From the NCBI RefSeq assembly GCF_015476115.1, contig NZ_CP064295.1:552001-616000 (forward strand): DNA of 64,000 bases, in the 5' to 3' direction. The translations under genes were made by a program, and so were the position numbers. Shown here piece after piece: positions 1 through 8,701 of this stretch; position 1 is the first letter of the stretch; each line of letters starts with the position of its first letter. A model generated the notes under the pieces. The model was not told the origin of the DNA and searched no databases. It saw only the letters and a list, made by a program, of their open reading frames with translations. The stretch is from Aegicerativicinus sediminis (GTDB taxonomy: Bacteria; Bacteroidota; Bacteroidia; Flavobacteriales; Flavobacteriaceae).

Positions 1-287
1 ACAGATTCAACAACCAAACCATCATGTAATTTTACAGCGTTCTTAATGGTTCCATCCGAACTACGTTGTATTTGATCTACCGCGATATGATTAATTATAA
101 AATTGTTTTCCAACATCTCACGCGTTTTGAGTGAAATATTGGTCATATCGTCAAAGGAGTGCACACCTTTACTCCATAGCCATTCGTAAACTTGATTTCC
201 TCGAAAAGCCTGATCCCCTTCAGCAACAAAGAATTCTCGTAGCTGCTCTTTGCTTAGTGCTCGAATATCCTTTTTTATTGTTGCCAT
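1..287 (-). CDS. rlmN: 23S rRNA (adenine-C2)-methyltransferase RlmN, N-terminal fragment
   Basis: The first 95 codons are present; the gene runs off the left edge. The protein starts MATIKKDIRALSKEQL and continues with a GNQVYEWLWSKG segment and an IQRSSDGTIKNAVKL segment, both typical of the N-terminal accessory domain and early barrel of RlmN/Cfr radical-SAM methyltransferases. RlmN methylates C2 of A2503 in 23S rRNA and A37 of some tRNAs. The radical-SAM CxxxCxxC motif lies outside the window. The start is the ATG at 287, just downstream of the queA terminator, so it probably has its own promoter in or near that short gap. Family assignment is from recognised N-terminal sequence only. Confidence 0.85.
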   Translation of the reverse strand, partial: MATIKKDIRALSKEQLREFFVAEGDQAFRGNQVYEWLWSKGVHSFDDMTNISLKTREMLENNFIINHIAVDQIQRSSDGTIKNAVKLHDGLVVES

Positions 288-305
288 TATTTAAATTTAA
301 GAGAG

Positions 306-331
306 AAAAAACCCCCAAGAAATGGGGGTTT
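306..331 (-). terminator. Rho-independent terminator downstream of queA
   Basis: AAACCCCC and GGGGGTTT form a perfect 8-bp stem with a 7-nt loop. On the minus strand it is followed by a run of six T. It lies 5 bases past the queA stop codon and before rlmN, so it ends the rsgA-to-queA transcript. Confidence 0.9.
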
Positions 332-336
332 AAATA

Positions 337-1386
337 TTATATAATTAGCATGGCATCACCATACGAATAAAACTTATATTTTTCCTTTACAGCCTCTTCA
401 TAGGCCTTCTTTATAAAATCATGACCCGCGAAAGCTGAAACCATCATTAATAAGGTCGATTTTGGTGTATGGAAATTGGTAACCATACAATTAGCTATAC
501 TAAAATCATAAGGTGGGAAAATGAATTTATTGGTCCAACCTGCAAATTCATTTAATGTTCCATTGGAAGATACTGCACTTTCAACAGCTCGCATAACGGT
601 TGTACCTACGGCACACACACGTTTTTTTTCCTTAATTGCATTATTAACTACATCTGTAGCAAAGGTATTGATATAAACTTCTTCACTGTCCATTTTATGT
701 TTACTTAGGTCTTCAACCTCAACTGGGTTGAATGTACCCAAACCAACATGAAGCGTAATTTCTGGAAGATGAACTCCTTTGATCTCCAAACGCTTCAATA
801 AATGTTTACTGAAATGCAATCCAGCGGTTGGTGCCGCAACTGCTCCTTCTTCTTTAGCATAAATTGTTTGGTAACGCTCCTCATCTTCAGGCTCCACTGC
901 CCTCTTAATATATTTTGGAAGTGGTGTTTCACCTAATTCAGTTAATTTATGTCTAAATTCACTATAAGACCCATCATATAAAAAGCGTAAGGTCCTTCCT
1001 CTTGAAGTTGTGTTATCTATAACCTCGGCAACTAAGGTTTCATCGTCGCCAAAGTAAAGCTTGTTTCCAATTCTAATTTTACGTGCCGGATCTACCAAAA
1101 CATCCCAAAGACGCTGTTCCTCGTTTAGTTCGCGAAGTAAAAAGACTTCGATTTTTGCACCCGTCTTTTCCTTATTACCATAAAGTCTTGCAGGAAAAAC
1201 TTTGGTATTATTCAAGATCATCACATCTCCTTCATCAAAATAATTTATTAGATCTTTGAAGTACTTGTGCTCAATGGTTTGCTTTTTTCTATCAAGCACC
1301 ATTAAACGTGCCTCATCCCTAATTTCAGACGGGTGTTCGGCTAATAATTCTTCAGGTAATTTAAAATTGAAGTGTGATAATTTCAT
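337..1386 (-). CDS. queA: S-adenosylmethionine:tRNA ribosyltransferase-isomerase QueA
   Basis: 349 aa, the full family length. QueA transfers the ribosyl part of SAM to preQ1 at the tRNA wobble position to make epoxyqueuosine in the cytosol. Recognisable blocks are the N-terminal [19 protein letters not shown], the [12 protein letters not shown] segment, [13 protein letters not shown] and the C-terminal [18 protein letters not shown]. The ATG start follows a 108-nt gap after aroA and a strong terminator follows it, so it is the last gene of the rsgA-dtd-mazG-aroA-queA string or has its own promoter in that gap. I see no unusual features. Confidence 0.97.
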   Translation of the reverse strand: MKLSHFNFKLPEELLAEHPSEIRDEARLMVLDRKKQTIEHKYFKDLINYFDEGDVMILNNTKVFPARLYGNKEKTGAKIEVFLLRELNEEQRLWDVLVDPARKIRIGNKLYFGDDETLVAEVIDNTTSRGRTLRFLYDGSYSEFRHKLTELGETPLPKYIKRAVEPEDEERYQTIYAKEEGAVAAPTAGLHFSKHLLKRLEIKGVHLPEITLHVGLGTFNPVEVEDLSKHKMDSEEVYINTFATDVVNNAIKEKKRVCAVGTTVMRAVESAVSSNGTLNEFAGWTNKFIFPPYDFSIANCMVTNFHTPKSTLLMMVSAFAGHDFIKKAYEEAVKEKYKFYSYGDAMLII

Positions 1387-1494
1387 GTTAAGATATTTTG
1401 GTTTCCCTAACCTTTGTGGTTTTTATTTACTTATTTCAAAAAGGCTACAAATATAAGGTCTCAACATAGGGCTTGTCAAGTATTTAAGGGATTA

Positions 1495-2721
1495 TTATGA
1501 AGAAATCTTAAATCCTATACTTTCTAGATCCTTCCAATAGTCTGGATAGGATTTATTCACAACCTCCGCATCATTGATTTGAAGAGGGATTTTGATACCC
1601 AGAGGAGCAAATGCCATTGCCATTCTGTGATCATTATAGGTATCGATTTCAACATCTTCCTTTAGATGATAAATTGCTTCAAGTTTTAGACTATCCTTAT
1701 TACACTTAATAGTTCCGCCTAATTTTTCAATTTCTATCCTCAAGGCCTCTAATCGGTCCGTTTCCTTTATTTTTAAGGTATGTAGACCCGTGAGATAACA
1801 AGGTCGACCTAATCCCAAACAGGTAACTGCAATTGTTTGTGCAATATCGGGTGCGTTTCTAAGATCTAATTGAAGCGGAGAGGCATTTTCTACCTCCATC
1901 AATTTTTTCAAGATCATTTTGTTGTCCCGAAAAGAAGTTTCAACTCCAAACTTTTCGTAAATCTCAATTAAAATGGAATCCCCTTGAAGAGAATCTAATT
2001 TATAATGCTGTAAGCCTATTTCGGTACCTGGTTTACCTAGTGCCACAATACTATAAAAATAGGAAGCTGAAGACCAATCAGATTCAACAATAAAAGTAGC
2101 TGAGACTTTATTTTGAAAGGATTCAATAGTTATTACGTGATCAGAAAAATTACATTCTACACCAATGTCTTGCAATAACTTCTGGGTCATTTTTATGTAG
2201 GGAACTGATGTTATTTCACCTACCAATGTTATTTCAAGTCCATTTGGCAAACTAGGTGCAATAAGCATTAAAGCAGAGATATATTGACTACTTACATTAG
2301 CTTTCATAGAAACTTTGCTATTCGTCAATTCTTTACCTGATATTTTTAAAGGTGGACAACCCTCAGTCTTAAGATATGTTATTTCTGCTCCAAGGGAATT
2401 CAATGCATCTACAAGCACTGCGATCGGACGCTCTTGCATCCTTGAAGAACCAGTGAGAATAACATTTCGATTAGGGCGAGAGGCAAAATAAGCTGTTAGA
2501 AAACGCATTGCTGTACCAGCATGATGAATATCCACTACATCCCTGTTCCCAGATATTCCCTTACTCATCATTTCAGAATCCTCAGAATTCGAGATATTGT
2601 TGATCTGAAGCCCCGGAAATAGAGCTTGCAACAGTAATAACCTATTCGATTCGCTTTTTGAACCCGTAATTATTAGGCTCGAAGGGGAAATTATTTCGGA
2701 TGGACTGATCTTAACTTTCAT
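1495..2721 (-). CDS. aroA: 3-phosphoshikimate 1-carboxyvinyltransferase (EPSP synthase)
   Basis: 408 aa, in the size range of the family (about 410-430). It joins phosphoenolpyruvate to shikimate-3-phosphate in the sixth step of chorismate synthesis. Visible motifs: GSKSESNRLLLLQALF near residue 20 (substrate-binding Lys and Arg), a shortened GTAMRFLTAYFA segment near residue 68, the LKIKETDRLEAL segment and the YNDHRMAMAFA block near the C-terminus. It sits 43 nt downstream of the mazG-like gene, same strand. It is the only shikimate-branch gene in this string; the other aromatic genes form a separate operon at 4619-8529. Confidence 0.96.
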   Translation of the reverse strand: MKVKISPSEIISPSSLIITGSKSESNRLLLLQALFPGLQINNISNSEDSEMMSKGISGNRDVVDIHHAGTAMRFLTAYFASRPNRNVILTGSSRMQERPIAVLVDALNSLGAEITYLKTEGCPPLKISGKELTNSKVSMKANVSSQYISALMLIAPSLPNGLEITLVGEITSVPYIKMTQKLLQDIGVECNFSDHVITIESFQNKVSATFIVESDWSSASYFYSIVALGKPGTEIGLQHYKLDSLQGDSILIEIYEKFGVETSFRDNKMILKKLMEVENASPLQLDLRNAPDIAQTIAVTCLGLGRPCYLTGLHTLKIKETDRLEALRIEIEKLGGTIKCNKDSLKLEAIYHLKEDVEIDTYNDHRMAMAFAPLGIKIPLQINDAEVVNKSYPDYWKDLESIGFKISS

Positions 2722-2764
2722 AGGGACGCAATTTACCCAAAATAGAGAAAATCAACCCATCCGA

Positions 2765-3091
2765 TTATTTTAATTTTTCATTGTTATGGTGCCTATCGTG
2801 ATCCCTTTTGGTTTTATTATCCATTCTTCGATCGAAAGCAGCCTGCAAATCAACACCAGTTTGGTTAGCCAAGCATAACACAACAAACAATACATCTGCC
2901 AATTCTTCACCCAAGTCTTTACCTTTATCCGATTCTTTCTCGCTCTGCTCTCCATAACGTCGAGCAATAATACGCGCAACCTCACCGACTTCTTCGGTAA
3001 GTTGAGCCATATTGGTGAGCTCATTAAAGTATCTCACTCCATGATCCTTGATCCATTTATCAACAATAACCTGGGCGTTTGCAATATTCAT
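2765..3091 (-). CDS. MazG-type nucleotide pyrophosphohydrolase
   Basis: 108 aa, a single-domain member of the all-alpha NTP pyrophosphatase superfamily (MazG/dUTPase-like). It carries the metal-binding pattern of the family: LTEEVGEVARIIARR (EExxE) around residues 29-43 and GEELADVLFVVLCLAN (ExxxD) near residue 62. The length fits a MazG-like house-cleaning enzyme that hydrolyses non-canonical NTPs to NMP and PPi, but the substrate cannot be read from sequence. It lies 10 nt downstream of dtd and is probably co-transcribed with it; both would serve quality control of nucleotides and aminoacyl-tRNA. Confidence 0.88.
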   Translation of the reverse strand: MNIANAQVIVDKWIKDHGVRYFNELTNMAQLTEEVGEVARIIARRYGEQSEKESDKGKDLGEELADVLFVVLCLANQTGVDLQAAFDRRMDNKTKRDHDRHHNNEKLK

Positions 3092-3101
3092 TTCTTTTAA
3101 A

Positions 3102-3554
3102 TTAAATTTTATCCTTTGAATCTATAATTATGGTAACAGGTCCATCGTTTATGAGAAAAACCTGCATATCAGCTCCGAATTTACCAGTTTCAATATTTCC
3201 AGAGAATGAAGCTTTTAACTCATCTAAAAATTGATTGTATAAAGGAACCGCAATATCTGGTTTGGCAGCCTTAATATAACTCGGACGATGTCCTTTTTTT
3301 GTGCTCGCATGAAGGGTAAATTGACTTACCAATAGAATCTCCCCACCTATGTCGGTTACAGATCTATTCATAATACCATCCCCATCATTAAAGATGCGAA
3401 GGTTAACTATTTTATTGATAAGCCATTCTATATCTTCCTTACCATCGTCATCTACAATCCCTAATAAAACTACCAATCCAGGACCTATCTCCTTCGTTTC
3501 AATGCTATCGATGGTAATTTTTGCTTCAGTAACTCTTTGAATGACAACTTTCAT
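3102..3554 (-). CDS. dtd: D-aminoacyl-tRNA deacylase
   Basis: 150 aa, exactly the DTD1 family size. It removes D-amino acids (and Gly from mischarged tRNAs) and so protects translation. Diagnostic motifs are present: LLVSQFTLHAST around residues 75-86 (the SQF/T signature) and the LINDGPVTIII motif near the C-terminus (NxGPVT). The ATG overlaps the TGA stop of rsgA (ATGA), so translation is probably coupled. Confidence 0.97.
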   Translation of the reverse strand: MKVVIQRVTEAKITIDSIETKEIGPGLVVLLGIVDDDGKEDIEWLINKIVNLRIFNDGDGIMNRSVTDIGGEILLVSQFTLHASTKKGHRPSYIKAAKPDIAVPLYNQFLDELKASFSGNIETGKFGADMQVFLINDGPVTIIIDSKDKI

Positions 3555-4501
3555 TCGTTATCCCAAATATCAGTTCGGTAATTTTCTTCTTCACCATCAA
3601 GAATTTGAAGATAGCTCCTATAACGTGAAAATGCAATTTCATCCTTTTCCAGGGCCTCCTTTACTGCACATTTAGGTTCTTCAAGGTGCAAACAATTATT
3701 GAATTTACACTCAGATTTTAAAGCGAAAAATTCTGGAAAATAATCCCCAACTTCCTCCTTTTCCATATCTACAACCCCAAATCCTTTTATACCGGGAGTA
3801 TCTATAATTTGTGCCCCAAAACTTAAATCGAACATTTCAGCAAAGGTAGTCGTGTGCTGACCTTGCAGGTGTTGGGCTGAAATTTCCTGTGTTTTTAGTT
3901 CTAAACCTGGTTCAATTATATTTATTAATGTAGATTTTCCAACCCCAGAATGGCCAGCGAACAAACTCACCTTACCCATCATCATTTCCTTAATCTTATC
4001 CACATTTTTGCCTGTAATTGCCGAGACACCTATACATTCATAACCAATCTGCCTATAAATATGTGCTAAATATCGAACCTCGTCTAATTCTTCTTCGGTA
4101 TAAGCATCTATTTTGTTAAATACCAATATTGGCTTTATAGAATAGGCTTCTGCTGTTACCAAAAATCGATCAATAAAACTTGTGAAAGTAGGAGGGTTAC
4201 TCACGGTAATTAACAGGAAAACCTGATCTATATTCGCAGCAATAATATGTACCTGCTTAGAAAGATTCACCGATTTACGTATGATGTAATTTTCTCTATC
4301 GTGTATTGAAGTAATCACTCCCGTAGTTTCATCATTCAGAGTTTCCAATTCAAACTCAACAATATCACCTACCGAAACAGGATTGGTACTTTTAATGCCC
4401 TTCATGCGAAACTTACCCTTTATTCTGCATTGGTAAAATTCCTCCTCTGTGTTTTTAACGGTATACCAACTTCCTGTTGATTTGTAAACTCTGCCTGTCA
4501 T
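3551..4501 (-). CDS. rsgA: Ribosome small subunit-dependent GTPase A
   Basis: 316 aa. RsgA is a circularly permuted GTPase that checks late maturation of the 30S subunit. Order of motifs: an N-terminal OB-fold (about 1-65), VFNKID (G4), SAITG (G5), the P-loop GHSGVGKSTL, a switch region QHTTTF and DTPGIKGFG (G3). The C-terminal zinc site follows with the pattern C-x4-C-x-H-x5-C in CKFNNCLHLEEPKC. The G4-G5-G1-G3 order is diagnostic. It is first in the string rsgA-dtd-mazG-aroA-queA and overlaps dtd by 4 nt. Confidence 0.97.
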   Translation of the reverse strand: MTGRVYKSTGSWYTVKNTEEEFYQCRIKGKFRMKGIKSTNPVSVGDIVEFELETLNDETTGVITSIHDRENYIIRKSVNLSKQVHIIAANIDQVFLLITVSNPPTFTSFIDRFLVTAEAYSIKPILVFNKIDAYTEEELDEVRYLAHIYRQIGYECIGVSAITGKNVDKIKEMMMGKVSLFAGHSGVGKSTLINIIEPGLELKTQEISAQHLQGQHTTTFAEMFDLSFGAQIIDTPGIKGFGVVDMEKEEVGDYFPEFFALKSECKFNNCLHLEEPKCAVKEALEKDEIAFSRYRSYLQILDGEEENYRTDIWDNE

Positions 4502-4590
4502 TATAGGTTTAAAATATTTCTAAAAAGCACGATTTCGTTTGGCAAAATTGCAACAAATTTTTTAGGGAATAATCAAAACAGGTTTAAATA

Positions 4591-4616
4591 TAAAATCCCG
4601 CTCGAGCGGGATTTTA
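4591..4616 (-). terminator. Rho-independent terminator of the Phe/Tyr operon
   Basis: A perfect 24-nt palindrome (4592-4615) centred on CTCGAG, with arms AAAATCCCGCTC and GAGCGGGATTTT. It starts within the stop codon of the DAHP synthase gene. The T-rich arm gives a short U tract on the minus strand. Confidence 0.85.
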
Positions 4617-4618
4617 AT

Positions 4619-5701
4619 TTATGCATTGATGATTTTTTCTTGGTGATTAATAGATTCCTGATGTATCGCTTTAAAAACTCTTAAAATAAATTCCTCACTT
4701 AAATTCTTTTCTTCTCCTTGAAGAATCATTTTGCCAAGAATTTCATTCCAACGTTTTGTTTGTAATACAGCAACATTATGCGATTTTTTCAAAGCCCCAA
4801 TGTCATCTGCTATTTTCATACGTTTACCCAGCATATCAATTAATTGATGGTCAATTACGTCAATTTGAGTTCTAAGGGTATTGATTTTGTTTTTAAATTC
4901 TGCTGCTTCACCTACCTCTTTCCTAATTCGAAGATCGCGCATAATTTCCACTAAAGTATCAGGGGTAATTTGTTGAGCGGCATCACTCCAGGCATTATCA
5001 GGATCGTAATGAGTTTCAACCATCAATCCATCATAATTTAGGTCCAAAGCTGTTTGACATAGATCGAAAATAATGTCTCTTCTTCCTGCTATATGCGATG
5101 GATCTAAGATTAATGGCAAATCAGGCATTTTATTTTGAAGATCAATGGCCAACTGCCATTCTGGATTGTTTCTATACCTCGTTTTCTCATAAGTTGAGAA
5201 ACCTCTATGTATAACCCCAACATTTTTAATATCTGCCGCATAAATTCTTTCAACAGCACCCAACCACAATGATAAATCTGGATTCACCGGGTTTTTTATC
5301 AATACAATTTTGTCGGTACCTTTTAAAGCATCAGCAATTTCCTGAACAATAAACGGACTTACAGTAGTTCTCGCACCAATCCATAAAATATCAACATCAT
5401 GCTCTAGGGCCAAATCAACATGGTTTGCATTTGCAACTTCTGTTGTTGTTAGCATACCAGTTTCTTGTTTTGCTTTTTGAAGCCACTTTAATCCTAAGGC
5501 GCCAACCCCCTCAAAATTTCCTGGTCGAGTTCTAGGTTTCCAAATGCCTGCTCTTAAAACAGAGGCATCGGTATCTTTCAATTGATGTGCAATCTTTAAA
5601 ACTTGATCTTCAGTCTCAGCACTGCAAGGTCCAGCAATTACTAATGGGTGATCTAACCCAAAATTGTCTAACCAAGACCTCATTTCTTTCTTGTTTTCCA
5701 T
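4619..5701 (-). CDS. Bifunctional 3-deoxy-7-phosphoheptulonate synthase / chorismate mutase
   Basis: 360 aa with two domains. Residues about 10-255 are a DAHP synthase of the KDO8P-synthase-like (type I-beta) group, with VIAGPCSAET at the N-terminus, RAGIWKPRTRPGNFEG, GARTT, LIKNP and ILDPSHIAGRR. Residues about 270-350 are an AroQ-type chorismate mutase (LRTQIDVIDHQLIDMLGKRMKIADDIGALKK). It catalyses the first step of the shikimate pathway and the chorismate-to-prephenate step. The fused mutase commonly acts as an allosteric sensor of prephenate in such fusions (family knowledge). It is the last gene of the pheA-aminotransferase-tyrA operon, 10 nt after tyrA, with a terminator directly behind. 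Confidence 0.95.
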   Translation of the reverse strand: MENKKEMRSWLDNFGLDHPLVIAGPCSAETEDQVLKIAHQLKDTDASVLRAGIWKPRTRPGNFEGVGALGLKWLQKAKQETGMLTTTEVANANHVDLALEHDVDILWIGARTTVSPFIVQEIADALKGTDKIVLIKNPVNPDLSLWLGAVERIYAADIKNVGVIHRGFSTYEKTRYRNNPEWQLAIDLQNKMPDLPLILDPSHIAGRRDIIFDLCQTALDLNYDGLMVETHYDPDNAWSDAAQQITPDTLVEIMRDLRIRKEVGEAAEFKNKINTLRTQIDVIDHQLIDMLGKRMKIADDIGALKKSHNVAVLQTKRWNEILGKMILQGEEKNLSEEFILRVFKAIHQESINHQEKIINA

Positions 5702-5711
5702 TTCTAAAGTA

Positions 5712-6563
5712 TTATGTAATTCCGTTTAATATATCTTTAATTCTATTAGTGTTTTTCATTTCAAGGTAGACATCCTCATATTTATCACTCTCCATTAAAT
5801 CCATAAAATGCTGTAAGTTTTTAATGTAAGCGTCCAAGGTTCCTATAATGTTTTCTCTATTTTGTTTGAAGATAGGAGTCCACATTTCTGGAGAACTTTT
5901 AGCCAACCTTACTGTACTTGCAAATCCACTGCCTGCCATATCGAAAATATCTTTTTCGTTTTTCTCTTCATCTATCACTGTTTTACCTAGCATAAAAGAA
6001 CTTATATGGGATAGATGGGAAACAAAGGCGATATGTTTATCATGAGGTGCTGGATGCATGTATCGTATTCGCATACCCATTTCATTGAACAATTTTAGGG
6101 CTCGCTCTTGTAATTTGAACGCGGTCTTTTCTACTTCACAAATAATATTGGTCTTGCCTTCAAATAAGGTTGGTATTGCAGCTCTTGGACCAGAAAATTC
6201 TGTACCTGCAATAGGATGGGCAGCCAAAAAATTACGCCTTTTCGGATGATCTTCAACAATTTTACAAATGTCATATTTAGTAGAGCCAACGTCAATTACC
6301 AAACCATCATCAGATACCGCGTCCAAGACTTTTGGCAACTCATTCACGGTTGCATCTACTGGAATTGCCACAACTACCAAATCAGCATCCTTAATGGCTT
6401 CATAAGAACCCGCTTCATCTACCAAATTAATCTCAACAGCCATTTGGGCATGATCGGGATTACTATCGATACCAATAATTTTGCAGTTAGGGTAAAGCTT
6501 CTTAATGCCTAAAGCAAAACTTCCGCCTATTAACCCCGTACCTATAATGCAAACATTTTTCAT
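5712..6563 (-). CDS. tyrA: Prephenate dehydrogenase
   Basis: 283 aa, the compact TyrA form without a fused chorismate mutase. It oxidises prephenate to 4-hydroxyphenylpyruvate. The N-terminal Rossmann motif is GTGLIGGSFALGIK, followed by DVGSTK, the AAHPIAGTEFSGP block with the catalytic His, and SHLSHISSFML. Its start overlaps the aminotransferase stop (ATGA). The chorismate mutase it depends on is supplied by the next gene. Confidence 0.95.
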   Translation of the reverse strand: MKNVCIIGTGLIGGSFALGIKKLYPNCKIIGIDSNPDHAQMAVEINLVDEAGSYEAIKDADLVVVAIPVDATVNELPKVLDAVSDDGLVIDVGSTKYDICKIVEDHPKRRNFLAAHPIAGTEFSGPRAAIPTLFEGKTNIICEVEKTAFKLQERALKLFNEMGMRIRYMHPAPHDKHIAFVSHLSHISSFMLGKTVIDEEKNEKDIFDMAGSGFASTVRLAKSSPEMWTPIFKQNRENIIGTLDAYIKNLQHFMDLMESDKYEDVYLEMKNTNRIKDILNGIT

Positions 6564-7705
6564 CTCAATCGTGCTAAAGCTTCTTCTAAATCTTCAGTTC
6601 CTCCACAAAGTGAAAACCTTATATACCCCTCCCCATTACTTCCAAAAATATGTCCAGGTGTAATGAAAATATTTTTCTCCTTCAATATGTTATCTATAAA
6701 AGAATCTGAATCGATTCCCTGTGGCAATTTTGCCCACACAAACAAGCCAACAGCATTTTTATCATATTTGCAATTAAGAGCATCTGCCATTTTCCAAACT
6801 AAGTTTCTTCGCTGTTCGTAAACACTATTTAAACTTACAAACCATAACTTGGAACTTTTCAAGGCTTCAACCGCTCCTTTTTGAATTCCATAAAACATAC
6901 CTGAATCCATATTGCTCTTCACCTTCAAAACATGACTTATATAATCGGCATTACCAGCAACCATACCAACACGCCAACCAGCCATATTAAAGGTTTTACT
7001 TATGGAATTCAATTCTAAACAAACCTCCTTTGCCCCAGGGTATTTTAGGATACTTCGAGGGTAATCATTTAAAATAAATGAATACGGATTGTCATTCACC
7101 ACCAAGATATTGTGACGTTTGGCGAAGGCAATTATGTCTTCAAAATTCTTGTTGGAGGCCACAGCCCCCGTTGGCATATGCGGGTAGTTAATCCACATAA
7201 GCTTTACCTTGCTCAAATCTGAATTTTCCAAATCCATCAAATTCGGCTGCCAATTATTTTCTTCAGTCAAATCATAAAACTTCGGAATTGCACCAACAAG
7301 ATTTGTAACAGAAGAATAGGTAGGGTACCCTGGATTGGGTATTAAAACCTCATCCCCAGGGTTAAGAAACGCAAGCGAAATATGCATAATCCCTTCCTTG
7401 CTTCCCATTAATGGTAAAATTTCAGTCTTTGGACTTAGGCCAACTTGGTAATGATCATTATAAAATTTTGCCATAGCCTCCCTTAACTCAGGAAGTCCAA
7501 TGTAACTTTGGTATTTGTTTGCTTCTGCTAATTGCAGAGATCCCACCAAACCATCCAATGCTTTTTGAGGCGGTTCAAGGTCCGGACTACCAATGCCTAA
7601 ATTAATGATAGGTTTACCTGCTTCTTTTAAAAGAGCAACTTCCTTAAGCTTCCGCGAAAAGTAATATTCCTGTACGGTCTGTAATCTGGTAGCAGGTTCT
7701 ATCAT
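6560..7705 (-). CDS. PLP-dependent class I/II aminotransferase, probably aromatic
   Basis: 381 aa, fold type I. The Schiff-base lysine is K237 in SISKTFNMAGWRVGM, and the NPGYPTY and VVNDNPYSF motifs are typical of the aspartate aminotransferase superfamily. It lies between pheA (overlapping by one base, TAATG) and tyrA (ATGA overlap). The likely role is therefore transamination of phenylpyruvate and 4-hydroxyphenylpyruvate to Phe and Tyr. Related family members also act on methionine, LL-diaminopimelate or aspartate, so substrate preference is inferred from position only. Confidence 0.88.
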   Translation of the reverse strand: MIEPATRLQTVQEYYFSRKLKEVALLKEAGKPIINLGIGSPDLEPPQKALDGLVGSLQLAEANKYQSYIGLPELREAMAKFYNDHYQVGLSPKTEILPLMGSKEGIMHISLAFLNPGDEVLIPNPGYPTYSSVTNLVGAIPKFYDLTEENNWQPNLMDLENSDLSKVKLMWINYPHMPTGAVASNKNFEDIIAFAKRHNILVVNDNPYSFILNDYPRSILKYPGAKEVCLELNSISKTFNMAGWRVGMVAGNADYISHVLKVKSNMDSGMFYGIQKGAVEALKSSKLWFVSLNSVYEQRRNLVWKMADALNCKYDKNAVGLFVWAKLPQGIDSDSFIDNILKEKNIFITPGHIFGSNGEGYIRFSLCGGTEDLEEALARLR

Positions 7706-8529
7706 TAGTGTGCGTTTTTATATTCTCCCAATACTTTAAAATCCTCAGCCATTATTTCCATAATGGAGCGTGCCTTGGAATAATCTTTATAATTATCAAA
7801 TGTAACATCCACAAAGAAGGCATATTTCCAAGGCGTTTCAATCTTGGGCATAGACTGTATTTTGGTTAAATTCAATCTGCAATCGCTCATTACGTTCAAA
7901 ATTGAGGCTAAACTTCCGCGTTTATGCTCCAAGGAAAACCTTAAGGAGGCCTTATTTATCTCTTCTTCAGGCAACACTGAATTGGCAGTTTTTACAATTA
8001 CAAATCTTGTTTCGTTATGGCTAATGGTTTGGATGCTTTCAGCCAATATCTTTAGACCAAACATCTCAGCTGCCAATTTGCTCGCAATGGCTGCTATTCC
8101 TTTTATTTGCCTTTCATTAATTCGATGTGCTACCTCAGCAGTGTCCTTATCTTCAACCAGTCTGATATGCGGATAGCTTTTAAAGAATTGCTTACATTGA
8201 AGAAGCGCCATAGGATGTGATACAACTTCCTTAATATCCTCAATAGATTGCCCTGGCAAAGCCATTAGGTGATGTTGTATATCTAGATAATGCTCACCTA
8301 TAATATGCAACTTATTCTGGTCTATTAAAGCATAATTTGGCAAAATGGAGCCGGCAATGGAATTTTCAATGGCCATAATAGCAGCATCGCAGTCTCTTGA
8401 AAGAATCTTACCTACAGTTTCGTCAAACGACAAACACTCAACAACTTCGACTTGTTGTCCAAAATAGGCCTCCGCCACTATGTGATGGAAGGAACCTTTT
8501 ACACCTTGTATGGATACCGATTTTATCAT
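7705..8529 (-). CDS. pheA: Prephenate dehydratase
   Basis: 274 aa: a prephenate dehydratase domain (about 1-180) with SIQGVKGSFHHIVAEAYFG, IENSIAGSI, HPMALLQC and the NETRFVIV motif (TRF), then a C-terminal ACT domain (about 195-274) with the phenylalanine-binding segment LRFSLEHKRGSLASIL. It converts prephenate to phenylpyruvate and is probably feedback-inhibited by Phe through the ACT domain. It is the first structural gene of the operon. Its ATG directly abuts the T-run of an attenuator hairpin, so expression is probably set by the leader peptide at 8586-8660. Confidence 0.95.
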   Translation of the reverse strand: MIKSVSIQGVKGSFHHIVAEAYFGQQVEVVECLSFDETVGKILSRDCDAAIMAIENSIAGSILPNYALIDQNKLHIIGEHYLDIQHHLMALPGQSIEDIKEVVSHPMALLQCKQFFKSYPHIRLVEDKDTAEVAHRINERQIKGIAAIASKLAAEMFGLKILAESIQTISHNETRFVIVKTANSVLPEEEINKASLRFSLEHKRGSLASILNVMSDCRLNLTKIQSMPKIETPWKYAFFVDVTFDNYKDYSKARSIMEIMAEDFKVLGEYKNAH

Positions 8530-8560
8530 AAAAAAAAGTCCCGATATTTCATCGAGACCT
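8530..8560 (-). terminator. Attenuator terminator hairpin at the pheA start
   Basis: On the minus strand, AGGTCTCGAT (8560-8551) pairs with ATCGGGACTT (8545-8536), a 10-bp stem with two G-U pairs and a 5-nt loop. Eight T follow, and the pheA ATG comes immediately after. The first arm is also perfectly complementary over 8 nt (8553-8560) to a segment inside the leader ORF (8597-8604). The terminator and that alternative pairing cannot coexist, as expected for an attenuator. Confidence 0.88.
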
Positions 8561-8585
8561 AATTATTCATTTATGCTTTTAAAAC

Positions 8586-8660
8586 TTAAACATATAAGGT
8601 CTCGTTCCTTTTACCAAAAAAGAAATAAAACCAGTAATATGTAAAGTTCTGTGTTGTCAT
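8586..8660 (-). CDS. Aromatic leader peptide of the pheA operon (24 aa)
   Basis: ATG at 8660, TAA at 8588-8586. The peptide is MTTQNFTYYWFYFFF followed by GKRNETLYV. Residues 8-15 are eight consecutive aromatics (YYWFYFFF), with a further F6 and Y23. It is followed by an attenuator terminator ending at the pheA start. The segment CGAGACCT (8604-8597, codons 19-22) is perfectly complementary to the first arm of that terminator. Model (inference): with plentiful charged tRNA-Phe/Tyr the ribosome reaches the stop codon, covers this segment and lets the terminator form. If it stalls on the aromatic codons, the segment is free to pair and the terminator is prevented. The ORF is too short for standard gene callers. 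Confidence 0.87.
   Translation of the reverse strand: MTTQNFTYYWFYFFFGKRNETLYV
8597..8604 (-). promoter_or_regulatory. Antiterminator segment in the pheA leader
   Basis: CGAGACCT on the minus strand, inside leader codons 19-22. It is the exact reverse complement of AGGTCTCG (8560-8553) in the terminator stem. This is the switch element of the proposed attenuator. Confidence 0.75.
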
Positions 8661-8701
8661 TTTTTCAATTCGCGGCTAAAGTAATTATTATTTCCATTTT
8701 A

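Noticed and set aside
2770-3024. 84-residue ORF inside the mazG-like gene
   Set aside because: Same-strand shadow in another frame of a gene with clear MazG motifs.
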